From: Meandrina meandrites
Taxonomy: Eukaryota; Cnidaria; Anthozoa; Scleractinia; Meandrinidae
Direction: 5' to 3'
Length of the DNA: 64,000 nt
Assembly (NCBI GenBank): GCA_963693305.1
Contig: OY855913.1
Coordinates: forward strand, 3,592,001 to 3,656,000
Shown: one piece after another, positions 34,529 to 44,984 of the stretch
How positions within the stretch are numbered: the first letter of the stretch is position 1
Layout: each line of letters begins with the position of its first letter
Translations under genes and position numbers: made by a program
The notes under the pieces: model-generated
What the model was told of the DNA's origin: nothing
Database searches by the model: none
The model's input: the letters and a program-made list of their open reading frames with translations, nothing else

Positions 34529-34540
34529 ACCGTATGAATT

Positions 34541-35188
34541 GTAAACAATATTTAAATTTTTTCTTAATTATGTAATACGCCGACCACTGTTCCACACCAT
34601 TCGGTTTTCTTATTGCCAAGAACAGGAGAGCAAATGATCTTTAAGCGTGTTACAGCAAACAATATTAATACTTTGAAAACACTAGCTGCTACTTTAAAGA
34701 TTGCTCATAACATTGGACTCTGTCTTGTAATTGCTTCCCCTTGATGAGATAAAATGTAAATATCAGACACAACTGAAAGTTCTGTTCTGTGCCATCGCCT
34801 AACAATTTCCTCTAATGACGATACGCCATTATAATCTGTCCAAAGATTTAGGAGTAATCAAACTACCAATATTCTTTCAGTCATGCGGCTGAAGTTATCT
34901 AAAATGGACGAGAATGTTAATACAGGGTCACATAAAAACCCGTCTCTACGACATTTTAAGGCCAATTACAATAAGAGCCCAATTTCGAAGTTTTGGGTCT
35001 CTTTGCGGAAAACATTTCTATATTTTATCACGAGAACGATATCTGGCGAACACCGTAACAATTGGACCACGTATTTTGGCACCTTCGCCATCATTTCGAT
35101 ACAACACACAAATGCAGCGGTCTTTCTTTCGACAAACGGTCGAAAGTAATTTGACGTGGATTCTAAATGCGATTTGACGACGGCAAGT
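34541..35188. other. 3' flank of GPCR copy 3, shared with copies 1 and 4
   Basis: Matches 38141-38615 (unit 2), except that unit 2 lacks about 185 bp (roughly 34897-35080; junction GAAGTTAGGGGCCCTTCGCC). It also matches parts of 22326-22580 and 24250-24423 beside copy 1. No gene. Confidence 0.55.
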
Positions 35189-36208
35189 TCACTCTGTTGG
35201 TAAAGATCGAGGAAAATCGTCCATTGCAAAGATTTCAGTGGCTTCCAGTTCATTTTGATGCGCTCTGCACGTGATCACTAGTTTTAAAGACCGCCGGTAT
35301 TTTGTCAGCCTCCACGCGAAGATGAACGCATCCAGTGCCACCTTCACGAACATCATCTCGTCCGCAATAGTGACCGCAGCAAACATGTCAAGCCTCTCCT
35401 GTTGAGTTTGCTGCTTCGTATAAAAGAGAATATGAACAGTAATGATATGAGGAAGAGTGCACACGACGAGAATTCCTGCCAAAAGCAAGGTTACCACTGT
35501 AAACTGCCTCTCACTAATTCTGTTCGTTAGTTGAGGACTGCTCGCGTCTCGATTTTCTAAGCTTCGGGGGCTTTCAAAACGACGACATGCTTTGACATAC
35601 TGACGATATGACCTCAAAAGCATGGCAGAACCAGTTATAAGCAAAATCGTGACAAGTGTCGCGTGAAGGTGGAGATCTACTAGCAATAGGGTTATTGTGG
35701 AAACTCCAACAAACTGCAACAGAGTAAAACCGGTGAAGTACGCCAACGAGAAGCCAACACAGCCGAGGACCCTGCGTGTTGTTACGACTGAGCGATGGTG
35801 GTGCGGGTATGTTATAGCGATGAACTGCGTCAAAATAAGACCAAGCACAAGCAGAAATGACATGTTGAGGCCCACAGTAGAGAGCCAACTTCCAATTTGG
35901 AGCACCCTCTCGTACGGCTCACCTGGTGAATGGGACCATCGTATATAACTTGCCACACGGTAGATTATAAAGCAAGGCTCAATTGACAAGCCCGTCATTA
36001 AATCGACCAAGGCTAAAGCGACGATCAAATATGTAGCTGGTGAACGGAAGCATTTCAGAGGATCTTTGAGGATAGTGAGTAGTAACAACACGTTACTAAT
36101 GATTGTTATTGGTGATAGAACCGCCAGGGAGATGCCAGTAGCGAGCTGGGCATAAAGATACAATCTGTAGTCTGCAGATGAATTGGACGGCGAAGTGCTG
36201 TAACTCAT
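35189..36208 (-). CDS. Atypical class A GPCR, copy 3
   Basis: A 339-aa single-exon receptor (MSYSTSPSNSSADYRLYLYA). Visible landmarks are Asn39 in TM1, Asp69 in TM2, TQF at 127-129 where DRY is expected, Cys250-Thr-Leu-Pro253 in TM6 and Asp293-AFIF in TM7 where NPxxY is expected. An N-glycosylation site lies at Asn9. There is no cysteine at the TM3 top or in ECL2, so the class A disulfide is missing. The C-tail (VITCRAHQNELEATE) has one membrane-proximal Cys. It differs from copy 4 at about 13 of 339 residues, so the duplication is recent. Confidence 0.85.
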   Translation of the reverse strand: MSYSTSPSNSSADYRLYLYAQLATGISLAVLSPITIISNVLLLLTILKDPLKCFRSPATYLIVALALVDLMTGLSIEPCFIIYRVASYIRWSHSPGEPYERVLQIGSWLSTVGLNMSFLLVLGLILTQFIAITYPHHHRSVVTTRRVLGCVGFSLAYFTGFTLLQFVGVSTITLLLVDLHLHATLVTILLITGSAMLLRSYRQYVKACRRFESPRSLENRDASSPQLTNRISERQFTVVTLLLAGILVVCTLPHIITVHILFYTKQQTQQERLDMFAAVTIADEMMFVKVALDAFIFAWRLTKYRRSLKLVITCRAHQNELEATEIFAMDDFPRSLPTE

Positions 36209-36429
36209 GGCTAAATTGTATCTCCAGAAACTGCTTTACCAAATAGTGCCTTTGGCGTTAAATGCAATTTGTCATGTTGCAAATTGTCGATCTTTCTCTT
36301 TTAGTTGCACTAAATCATTGTCTTGTCTTGAATTCGAAATCAACGCGGCTAATTGCAGTTTCTGATTTCTCTTCCGTCAAGCTCAGCTTACCTTTTTGAT
36401 GGGTGAATAATTTAATTGGTGAATAATAA

Positions 36430-36755
36430 TTGAGCAGCTGTCGGCACTAAGCTTTCAAATGAGACGAGAAACGATGTAGGATATCAGCTCATTTAAGGTA
36501 GCACAGGCGTGTTCCTTAACTCGCGGTAGCATCTTACCAGCAAAAGGTTCGAAAGGTTCGAAACAAGCCGTTCCCTGTTCTGTTTGGCTCAGGAATAAAG
36601 TGCGAGAATATTTAATTAAGTGGATGAATACAATAAGTTGCAAGGTGAAATGATGACGTTACAATCCACTCATCCATCCATGCAGAATTCATTGTTTACT
36701 CAACCACTCTTTTCAGCGGTTTGTCTTAGTCGTTTATGCAACAGGTTTGTATTTG
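36430..36755. repeat. Upstream end of unit 1, duplicated at 43311-43625
   Basis: GAGCAGCTGTCGGCACTAAG, AAATGAGACGAGAAACGA, AAAGGTTCGAAAGGTTCGAA and TTTATGCAACAGGTTT recur in the same order at 43325-43625. A small tandem repeat AAAGGTTCG is present in both. Confidence 0.75.
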
Positions 36756-36897
36756 TATTTGTATATTACTCGTATGTATCTACTTGTGTCCGTATGTAGG
36801 TGGTATGTCACTCGTATCTCACTCGTTTGTATATTTCGTGTGCACCAGCATGTTCCCTATGTCACTCGTATGTTACCCGTCTCTGTTGATTATAGTA

Positions 36898-37782
36898 GAG
36901 TGGAACCCCGTTAATACGGACACCATCGGGGCATTTCAAAGTGTCCTTTCTATCGGGTTGTCTGCATTAAGCGGGCTCTCTGATAAAAAGTCACGGACAC
37001 ATGTTTTATCGATACATAGACTAAGGCAAACATCTTTACGGCAACAAAAATTTTGTTGTTTTAATTGTACTGTAACTGGAACAAGTTTAAACTAGGGAAA
37101 CCTTATGGTCATTTATCATACTCTCGGACTTAAATTAACCTTGTAATCAGTTCTGTTCTTGAAATCACTTGAAAAAGTCCGTGACTATACAAGGAATAGA
37201 GCAGAAATTTTTAAGACGTTATTGCTTTTCTTCCGTAACTGTAACAGGTTTTAACTATGTAATCCGTACGGTCATCTATACTCGTACTCTCGGACTAAAA
37301 TTACTTTAGTGTTCTTGAGACTCAGGCTCGGCAGCGGACTCATTTGAAAACGTTCGAGACTACTCTTTGCGGATCCTTCCTTTGATTCACTATCCTCTGG
37401 CTAGGCGTGTCTGTCTGCATTGTTCAATTAACCCGCCGAAATTTGTCATTCTATGACCAGGGTACAATATGTCTCGAATTAGCACATAATCGTGACTGAC
37501 AGTGCACAGATAAACAGCGTCCGTAGGTTGGCGATGTACAAGAGTTTGTCACTCGGGACACAGGAAAGTGTCCGTTGTCCGTATTGACCGGTGTCCGTAA
37601 TAAGCGGGCTAATTTTAGAGAAAATATCTGAGCTTTTCGTTGGGACAGACGAAACAACAACAAGAAGCTTTATTTGCATGCATGACTGTAAATTTGTTGC
37701 AATATTGCAAAAGCGTGGAAGTAATTAACTAATAAAGAAATTGTCCGTATTAAGCGGGTGTCCGTAGAGCGGGATTCCACCG
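36898..37782. mobile_element. 885-bp TIR element, pogo/Tigger-like ends, non-autonomous
   Basis: Left end GAGTGGAACCCCGTTAATAC and right end GTAGAGCGGGATTCCACCG are inverted relatives. TA flanks lie at 36896-36897 and 37783-37784. Subterminal GTCCGTATTAAGCGGGTGTC-type phrases recur at 37560-37610 and 37741-37762. No transposase ORF is visible. Assignment to pogo/Tigger rests on the end sequence and TA flanks only. Confidence 0.55.
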
Positions 37783-37859
37783 TAATTATGTGGTGTTTTA
37801 GCCATCAACAACAATTTTATTTGCATTCTCATTTACATAGGTGGTATTGCATTTTAAGT

Positions 37860-37960
37860 AAACATAGAAAAGAAAGAAAAGAAAAGAAAAAAAATCAATC
37901 AATCAATAAATAAATGAATAATAATAATAATTACATTGATAGTAGGATGATAAACTAATG
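37860..37960. repeat. A-rich simple repeat
   Basis: Runs of AAGAAAAGAAAAG, AATCAATCAATAAATAAAT and AATAATAATAATAATTA. Confidence 0.6.
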
Positions 37961-38615
37961 TAAAATTATAGAATAATTAAGTTAATCGCGATCATTGTTT
38001 TCTTTTCTGGAATGCTTCAAAAGTGAAGTATCCTAATTTCAAGTCGTTTGATTTTCATCTCGGACAATTTTTGACATCAATTTTAATTTTCATTCACTGG
38101 TTACAGAAAACTTGATGAATAAATGAATACCGTATGAATTGTAAACGATATTTAAATTTTTTCTTAATTATCTAATACGCCGACCACTGTTCCACACCAT
38201 TCGGTTTACTTATTGCCAAGAACAGGAGAGCAAATGATCTTTAAGCGTATTACAGCAAACAGTATTAATACTTTGAAAACACTAGCTGCTACTTTAAAGA
38301 TTGCTCATAATATTGGACTCTGTCTTGTAATTGCTTCCCCTTGTTGAGATAAAATGTAAATATCAGACACAACTGAAAGTTCTGTTCTGTGCCCATCGCC
38401 TAACAATTTGTTCTAACGACGATGCGCCATTATAATCTGTCCAAAGATTTAGGAGTAATCAAACTACCAATATTCATTCAGTCATGCGGCTGAAGTTAGG
38501 GGCCCTTCGCCATCATTTCGATACAACACACAAATGCAGCGGTCTTTCTTTCGACAAACGGTCGAAAGTAATTTGACTTGGATTCTAATTATAATGCAAT
38601 TTGACGACGGCAAGT

Positions 38616-39635
38616 TCACTCTGTTGGTAAAGATCGAGAAAAATCGTCCATTGCAAAGATTTCAGTGGCTTCCAGTTCATTTTGATGCGCTCGGCACGTG
38701 ATCACTAGTTTTAAGGACCGTCGGTATTTTGTCAGCCTCCACGCGAAGATGAACGCATCCAATGCCACCTTCACGAACATCGTCTCGTCCGCAATCGTGA
38801 CAGCAGCAAACAAGTCAAGCCTCTCTTGTTGAGTTTGCTGCTTCGTATAAAATAGAATATGAACTGTAATGATATGAGGAAGAGTGCACACGACGAGAAT
38901 TCCTGCCAAAAGCAAGGTTACCACTGTAAACTGCCTCTCACTAATTCTGTTCGTTAGTTGAGGACTGCTCGCGTCTCGATTTTTTAAGCTTCGGGCGCTT
39001 TCTAAACGACAACATGCTTTGACATACTGACGATATGACCTCAAAAGCATGGCAGAACCAGTTATAAGCAAAATCGTGACAAGCGTCGCGTGAAGGTGGA
39101 GATCTATTAGTAATAGGGTTATTGTGGAAACTCCAACAAACTGCAACAGAGTAAAACCGGTGAAGTACGCCAACGAGAAGCCAACACAGCCGAGGACCCT
39201 GCGTGTTGTTACGACTGAGCGATGGTGGTGTGGGTATGTTATGGCGATGAACTGCGTCAAAATAAGACCAAGCACAAGCAGAAATGACATGTCGAGGCCC
39301 ACAGTAGAGAGCCAACTTCCAAATTGGAGCACCCTTTCGTACGGCTCACCTGGTGAATGGGACCATTGTATATAACTTGCCACACGGTAGATTATAAAGC
39401 AAGGCTCAATTAACAAGCCCGTCATTAAATCGACCAAGGCTAAAGCGACGATCAAATATGTAGCTGGTGAACGGAAGCATTTCAGAGGATCTTTGAGGAT
39501 AGTGAGTAGTAACAACACGTTACTAATGATTGTTATTGGTGATAGAACCGCCAGGGAGATACCAGTAGCGAGCTGGGCATAAAGATACAATCTGTAGTCT
39601 GCAGATGAATTGGACGGCGAAGTGCTGTAACTCAT
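38616..39635 (-). CDS. Atypical class A GPCR, copy 4
   Basis: The near-twin of copy 3, with 339 aa from MSYSTSPSNSSADY. The frame is open for 26 codons further upstream, but copy 3 stops before that region, so the internal Met is preferred. TQF replaces DRY, DAFIFAWRL replaces NPxxY and TM6 has VCTLPHII. Differences from copy 3 include Asn115 to Asp in TM3, Arg90 to Gln in ECL1, and Arg209 to Cys and Glu219 to Lys in ICL3. It lies in duplication unit 2, where flanking sequence is conserved for several hundred bp on both sides. Confidence 0.85.
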   Translation of the reverse strand: MSYSTSPSNSSADYRLYLYAQLATGISLAVLSPITIISNVLLLLTILKDPLKCFRSPATYLIVALALVDLMTGLLIEPCFIIYRVASYIQWSHSPGEPYERVLQFGSWLSTVGLDMSFLLVLGLILTQFIAITYPHHHRSVVTTRRVLGCVGFSLAYFTGFTLLQFVGVSTITLLLIDLHLHATLVTILLITGSAMLLRSYRQYVKACCRLESARSLKNRDASSPQLTNRISERQFTVVTLLLAGILVVCTLPHIITVHILFYTKQQTQQERLDLFAAVTIADETMFVKVALDAFIFAWRLTKYRRSLKLVITCRAHQNELEATEIFAMDDFSRSLPTE

Positions 39636-39848
39636 GGCTTTATATATTGTATCTTTAGAAACTGCTTTACCAAATAGTGCCTTTGGCGTTAAATACAATT
39701 TGTCATGTTGCAAATTGTCGATCGTTCTCTTACAGTTGCACTAAAACATTGTCCTGTCTTGAATTCGAATGAACGCGGCTAATTGCAGTTTTTGATTTCT
39801 CTTCCGTCAAGCTCAGCTTATCTTTTTCTATGAATTATGAATTAGACT

Positions 39849-40666
39849 GTTCCAGCACAGGCAGACAAGGCTCTGTGTTTGAGACCATGTGACGTAAGCG
39901 TCACGGTAAGCGCTATTTGATCTCATACATTCACTTTTTTGTCGTTAATTCCTCGCTAGCCGTCACCGACCCCAAACAAAAGTAAGAGAAAGAGACAAGG
40001 CAGGCAACTTCGATGGCCCGCCGAGACCGACAGCCTCCAGAATTTGTCTATTTTCTCCCACTTCCACCCGTCGCTCGCCATCCAGCCTCGGGCAACTAAA
40101 AGGTGGATAATTTTCAAGGTCTGTGCCAAAAATCGTTCCAATCGCTTGGTTTTAACCAGCTTAAAAGCCGCCGCGAATTTTCAAGTTCACTGCGAAATCG
40201 CCATCGTCAAAGGATATGGGCCAAAACGGTCGATCATAACGCCGATATCAAATTCGAATTAATCAACCAACGGTCAGATTACGCAAGCTAGTGACAAAAT
40301 CAACCTTTGCCACGTCCCGGCGTTATGATTTGCCCATATCCTTTGACGATGGCGATTTCGCAGTGAACGATTTTTGGCTAGCGAGGAATTAACCAGATTA
40401 ACGACCAAAAACCCCATAAAATCGCAAAATACCTCGCAAAAGAGAAAAAGATAAGTGAACTTTATTTATCTGTTTTACAGTAGATCACAATTTGAGATTA
40501 AAAGATGCAAAATCCAGTATTTTATGGAGCATTTCTCGCGATCAGTTGGATCAAGCCGAGGTCAGTCGTTACAAATTACAGTGAATGTATGAGATCAAAT
40601 AGCGCGTACCGAGACGCTTACGTCACATGGTCTCAAACACAGAGCCTTGTCTGCCTGTGGTTCCAG
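39849..40666. mobile_element. 804-bp inverted-repeat transposon with 7-bp target duplication
   Basis: The element body is 39856-40659, flanked by GTTCCAG at 39849-39855 and 40660-40666. The ends begin CACAGGCAGACAAGGCTCTG and match as inverted repeats for about 85 bp (through ACGTAAGCGTC and CTATTTGATCTCATACATTC). A second nested pair (TCGCTAGCC; AATCGCCATCGTCAAAGGAT) meets at a centre near 40270. No transposase is visible; the ORFs inside are palindrome products. The superfamily is uncertain. Confidence 0.75.
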
Positions 40667-40675
40667 ACAGAAAAC

Positions 40676-43310
40676 TTTTTTTTTTTTTTTTTTTTATGTT
40701 TTTTTTTTTATTGCAACACACACACAAACAAACAAAAAAAGGCTCTGCTTACAAAATACTACTACTTACAATGCAATACAGTACTTATGCTGCTTACAAT
40801 ACGGCACATACTATTTACAATACGTCGCTTACAATATTTACAATACATCGCTTACACTATTTACAATACATTAATTACACTACTTACAACAGTACTTACA
40901 ATATTTGCTCTACTTGCATGCAATTCAAAATACTATTTGCTACTAAGCTATTTGTGTCAGTCATCGTGTGGATGGACCAAGAAAGCGTTGAAGGAATTAC
41001 CTGTTTTGGGGATTTAGGGAATTGAAGTAGTGCAATCTGTTTTTGCGGAAAAAAAGAAAGGAGAAAATAGCGAAATGTTTAAGTTTTTTTTTTTCTTTTT
41101 TACTGTTTTATTTGTCTGTTAAAAGAAGGCTTTCTAAACCTTTCCACTTTTTCTTGGTTATGTCATCTGCTCTTTGCTCCAAGAGATAGATCGACTTGAG
41201 ATAGAGTAGAAAAGCTTCTATTTCAGATGACCTTTTTTTGCTTTTACAGATCCAAATAAAATATCTGGCTAGCAGAAAACAGAAATTTATTTGGCGATGA
41301 TTTTTCGAGCAGTACGGTGTCAATCCTAAGGCAACAAAAATGTTTAGCATGTAATTTTCTGGAAATACTTGGGAAAGTTTTAGCCGTTGGGTTAAGGAGT
41401 TCCAGAAAGAGGTCACTTTGGAGCAGGACCAAAAGAGGTGCGTTAGTTTTTCCGGTACTTCTTCACAGAAAGAACAGTTTGGTTCGTCTTGTACGCCGAT
41501 TTTAGTCAAGAATTCATTAGTTGCTATCCGTCTGTGTAAAAGTTTAAATTGGAACTCTATAAGTTTTGTGCTTTTGGTGCATTTGAAGGCTAATTGATAG
41601 GTTTCGTTCCAATTGACGCATTTTGTATCTTCTGTATTGCAATCGTCCAACCATTTCTGTTGAGTTCGAACAGGAGGCGAAGATTTTTTGGATACCAGTT
41701 TCTTATACACAGGTGGGCTTGGTCTATGCGATTTCTGTATTTTTTCCGAGAAACTTTCATATTCAGAGTCTTCCAAAATATAGTTGTTTTTGTGTACGTT
41801 CCAAAGAACTTTAAGTGCAGATACAAGTCCGTAGTGTCTGAGAGGACAAGTTTTAAGTCTGAATTTTGCCTGTAATTCAAGAAGTGATAAAAAGTTATTT
41901 GAGTCATCTTTCAAATGTTTCACCTCTGTGATACCTTTATAATGCCATTCAGGGTAGAAGACAGGTGAGTTGTCAATTCTGATCAGAGAGTTGTGCCATA
42001 ATTTTTGGTTAAGAAACTGATCCTCAGAAATAATTCGGTCTTCGAAGTTTGCTTCCGCCCAAATTGTCAAAACTTCCTTGATGAAACTATCCTTAAGTCG
42101 AAGCTTCTTTACGTCTTCAGTGTTGAGATTGCTTGTGAGGGTTATTGGACCTCCATGCGCCTCCAACTCCAAATCAAAGAAAAGTTTCCATTTTCCCTGA
42201 TTCTCTTCATCTAAATATTTTTTTACCCATGTGGCTTTTAGGGATTTGCTGAAACAGTCAACATCTATCATTTTGAGGCCGCCACCTGGGTAGTCATTAA
42301 TGATGACATTTCGTTTTATTTTATCTGCTTTTCCACTCCAAAGAAATGAAAAAAAAAGTTTGTTTACTTCTTTGATGACTTTTTCATTTGAAGGTAGAGG
42401 AGATAATACATAGACAAGTTGAGATGCGACAAGACTCTTTAGGACTGCTATTTTGCCCATTAGAGTGAGTCTGCGGTATTTCCAGCAACTTAATACAGTC
42501 TTTACCTTTCCTAGTTTTTCATTATAGTTTAGAGTTGCAGCTTCTTCTGAATCAACTGAGAGCCAAACACCTAGGGCTTTTACTTTATTTTTTGGCCACT
42601 TAAAGTTTCTTCCAGGAAGTGAAATTTCGCAGCTCCCACATTTTGAACCGATCCAAAGAGCTTCTGTTTTTTTGTCATTTAGTTTCAACCCAGAAACTTT
42701 ATAGAAGTCATCCAGAATTTGGAGGCAGTTTATTAAAGATTCTCTCGACCCATTTAGAATTAAAGTTGTGTCGTCTGCGTATTGGCTTAATTTAATTTCT
42801 GTATTGTTTACCAGGATTCCTTTAATATATTTGTCTTTACGAATTGCTTTGGCAAGCACTTCAGCTGATAAGACGAACAGATAAGGCGAAAGGGGACAGC
42901 CCTGTCGAACACCTCTTTGAATTTTAAAAAAGTCGCTTGCCCAGCCGTTGTTTAAAACACAACTTTCAGAAGATTGGTAGAACAGGTTTAACCATTTTAT
43001 TATGCCAGGACCAAAACCAAAAAATTCCAGAGTCTTCCTGATAAAGGGCCATTCGATCGTATCAAAAGCCTTTTCAAAGTCAAGAAACAGTAACAAACCT
43101 GGTATGTTTTTCTCTTTTGCATAGCAAATGATGCTGTCCATTAGTCGGATGTTTTCTCCAATGAATCTACCTTTAATAAAGCCCGTCTGGTCATTGTTAA
43201 TTAAGTTGGGTAGGAAAACTTTTAGGCGGTTAGCAATTGCCTTGGCCGCTAGCTTATAATCGCAGTTTAGTAGGGTTAGGGGTCTCCAGTTTTTAATAAA
43301 GTAAGGCTCT
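40676..43310 (-). mobile_element. 5'-truncated Tx1/L1-type LINE
   Basis: The poly-A tail appears as the T run at about 40676-40715 on the plus strand. The 3' UTR (to 41107) contains repeated TTACAATA units. The ORF occupies 41108 to the truncation point near 43310, where host sequence GGGTGAATAA (also at 36401) resumes. The endonuclease and ORF1 are missing. I found no clean target duplication. A 107-bp tail fragment of a related copy is at 55130-55236. Confidence 0.8.
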
Positions 43311-43324
43311 GGGTGAATAATCAT
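41108..43324 (-). CDS. LINE reverse transcriptase ORF (Tx1/L1 clade-like), N-truncated
   Basis: 738 codons without a stop. Residues 10-260 are the RT domain: KNWRPLTLLN at 11-20, FLDFEKAFD at 80-88 with the first catalytic Asp, RQGCPLSPYLF near 140-150 and the catalytic YADD at 182-185. At about 614-636 a CSFCEEVPEKLTHLFWSC zinc-knuckle-like motif fits the zf-RVT region typical of this group. The protein would normally be much longer, with an N-terminal AP-endonuclease. The first Met codon and the next three codons come from host DNA at the truncation junction, so this start is accidental. An intact remaining frame suggests recent insertion. Confidence 0.85.
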   Translation of the reverse strand: MIIHPEPYFIKNWRPLTLLNCDYKLAAKAIANRLKVFLPNLINNDQTGFIKGRFIGENIRLMDSIICYAKEKNIPGLLLFLDFEKAFDTIEWPFIRKTLEFFGFGPGIIKWLNLFYQSSESCVLNNGWASDFFKIQRGVRQGCPLSPYLFVLSAEVLAKAIRKDKYIKGILVNNTEIKLSQYADDTTLILNGSRESLINCLQILDDFYKVSGLKLNDKKTEALWIGSKCGSCEISLPGRNFKWPKNKVKALGVWLSVDSEEAATLNYNEKLGKVKTVLSCWKYRRLTLMGKIAVLKSLVASQLVYVLSPLPSNEKVIKEVNKLFFSFLWSGKADKIKRNVIINDYPGGGLKMIDVDCFSKSLKATWVKKYLDEENQGKWKLFFDLELEAHGGPITLTSNLNTEDVKKLRLKDSFIKEVLTIWAEANFEDRIISEDQFLNQKLWHNSLIRIDNSPVFYPEWHYKGITEVKHLKDDSNNFLSLLELQAKFRLKTCPLRHYGLVSALKVLWNVHKNNYILEDSEYESFSEKIQKSHRPSPPVYKKLVSKKSSPPVRTQQKWLDDCNTEDTKCVNWNETYQLAFKCTKSTKLIEFQFKLLHRRIATNEFLTKIGVQDEPNCSFCEEVPEKLTHLFWSCSKVTSFWNSLTQRLKLSQVFPENYMLNIFVALGLTPYCSKNHRQINFCFLLARYFIWICKSKKRSSEIEAFLLYLKSIYLLEQRADDITKKKWKGLESLLLTDK

Positions 43325-43625
43325 CGAGCAGCTCTCGGTACTGAGCTTTCAAATGAGACGAGAAACGACGTAAGATGTCAGCTCATTGAAGGTAGCACAG
43401 GCGTAGCATCTTACCAGCAAAAGGTTCGAAAGGTTCGAAACACGCCATTCCCTGTTCTGTTTGGCTCAGGAATAAAGTGCGAGAACTATCTAATTAAGTG
43501 GATGAATACAATAAGTTGCAAGGTGAAATGATGACGCTATACAATCCAGCCATCCATGCAGAATTCATTGTTTACGCAACCACTCTTTTCAGCGGTTTGT
43601 CTTAGTCGTTTATGCAACAGGTTTC
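43311..43625. repeat. Displaced upstream end of duplication unit 2
   Basis: Near-copy of 36401-36735, beginning GGGTGAATAAT and ending TTTATGCAACAGGTTT. It shows that the DNA between 39829 and 43310 is inserted relative to unit 1. Confidence 0.7.
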
Positions 43626-44984
43626 TCAACCTGTTTTGCAGGTTTCAGTTATTCAGTTTTGCAAATATCGTAGGACAAAACTTATCCTCAGGTCTTCTGT
43701 TTTTTTTTTTAATTACGGGCACGTACCTCATTCTCAACAGATCACCGTCTTGGAAGATTTATATTTATGTATATAACTAGAAGTCAAATGAACCACAGAG
43801 CTAAATTATTAATGCATCGAGACGTGCAATGAATCACTTCAGTAAATTTGAATGATATCTTTCATATAACGAGATCGGTTTGTAGCAAAAATATGATTTT
43901 GAATAATTAATAAGACTCCCGGCTTTGATTTAAAAAGCACTTCAAACAAGGTTGGCACAAAAAACATGGAAATTACTCTGCATGATCCAATTAGTTGATT
44001 CTGTACAACAACCAATCGTGATAGAGGATCTAGGTAAAGCGGTTACGCCCAACACCCTCACCGCTTTACTTATTGGAGCAGGAAACTGAGGCCAACCTTC
44101 ACTCCAGCTCTTCCTAATTTTTACACTTGAAAAAGTCTACATGTTTACCTCGACCTCCACTCCCACGCATTAGATTCCTCTGGATTCTCACTGACAGTCC
44201 CTATTATCACAGAGCGAAAATTAAAAAGTAGATGATCAGTTTTTTTTCCGCGTAATTTTTTTTCTTTGGCGATCTTTATATAGTGGCAGTAAATATTGTT
44301 TTTTTTTTTGTGATCTTTTGATATACATGACATCCATGATGTCGAAGGAACTTCATGTTGTTTGGAGACTTGATGTTCAATCTTCGACGAAACTTTTATC
44401 ATCTGCCCTTATTTCAACTCACCTGTTGGTGCTGTATAAATAAATCACTCCAGTCAATTCGATGAATACATAATTTCAAGCGAAGGAAAGGAAAACCGAC
44501 TTCTTGAGCCCATCAATAACCGCAGGAATTGATGACCGGATCAGGTCCTACGTTAACTGCTATTTGGTTCTCTCTTCCGTAAGCGAACGGAATGGCACAG
44601 TGCCTTGGCGTGATCAGTTAATTTAAACAAAATGTCAAGAAAATACTTAACATCGACGTGATAAATTAAACTCCTAACCTACATGCACTTCCTAATGTTT
44701 TGATGATTGAAAATCCCTCCCTACCTTATGGATTTGTGATGACTTATGTTGCTATAAGTTGCAAAGTTGGTGTTGCAACGAAGGAACTAATAAACTAATG
44801 CGAAACCTAATTTTAGACCCCATCGATAATGAACGTTGACTAGGTCTCAGGAAGTGTTGCGACAAATTTATGTTTTCATATTTCATTATATGGAAATCGT
44901 GGATGTGTATCAATGTCCACTATCAACCTTTTTTCAGCAAACACTAAAAGTGATATATATACTTTTCGGAACTGAAGCTTGATC
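43626..44984. other. Intergenic; 3' part is the flank of GPCR copy 5
   Basis: 44395-44490 resembles 29040-29140 next to copy 2. No supported gene is present in the rest. Confidence 0.45.

Larger units (their letters stand above)
33225..36755. repeat. Tandem duplication unit 1 (contains GPCR copy 3)
   Basis: The order of parts is repeated in unit 2 (36757-39828, continued at 43311-43625): a TATGTCACTCG tandem repeat, a Tigger-like element, GTGTTTTAGCCATCA, ATTTTCATCTCGGACAATTT, then the GPCR. Unit 1 alone contains the Penelope-like insertion. Boundaries are approximate. Confidence 0.75.
36757..39828. repeat. Tandem duplication unit 2 (contains GPCR copy 4)
   Basis: Same order of parts as unit 1 but without the Penelope insertion and with a longer Tigger-like element. 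Its upstream end has been displaced to 43311-43625 by about 3.5 kb of inserted DNA starting near 39829. Confidence 0.75.

Noticed and set aside
34883..39375. Plus-strand ORFs opposite the GPCR genes, such as those starting METPTNCNRVKPVKY
   Set aside because: They are antisense shadows of conserved receptor genes, recurring because the genes recur.
39956..40291. ORFs of 61-72 codons inside the 804-bp element
   Set aside because: They lie in nested inverted repeats, have no domain and appear on both strands.
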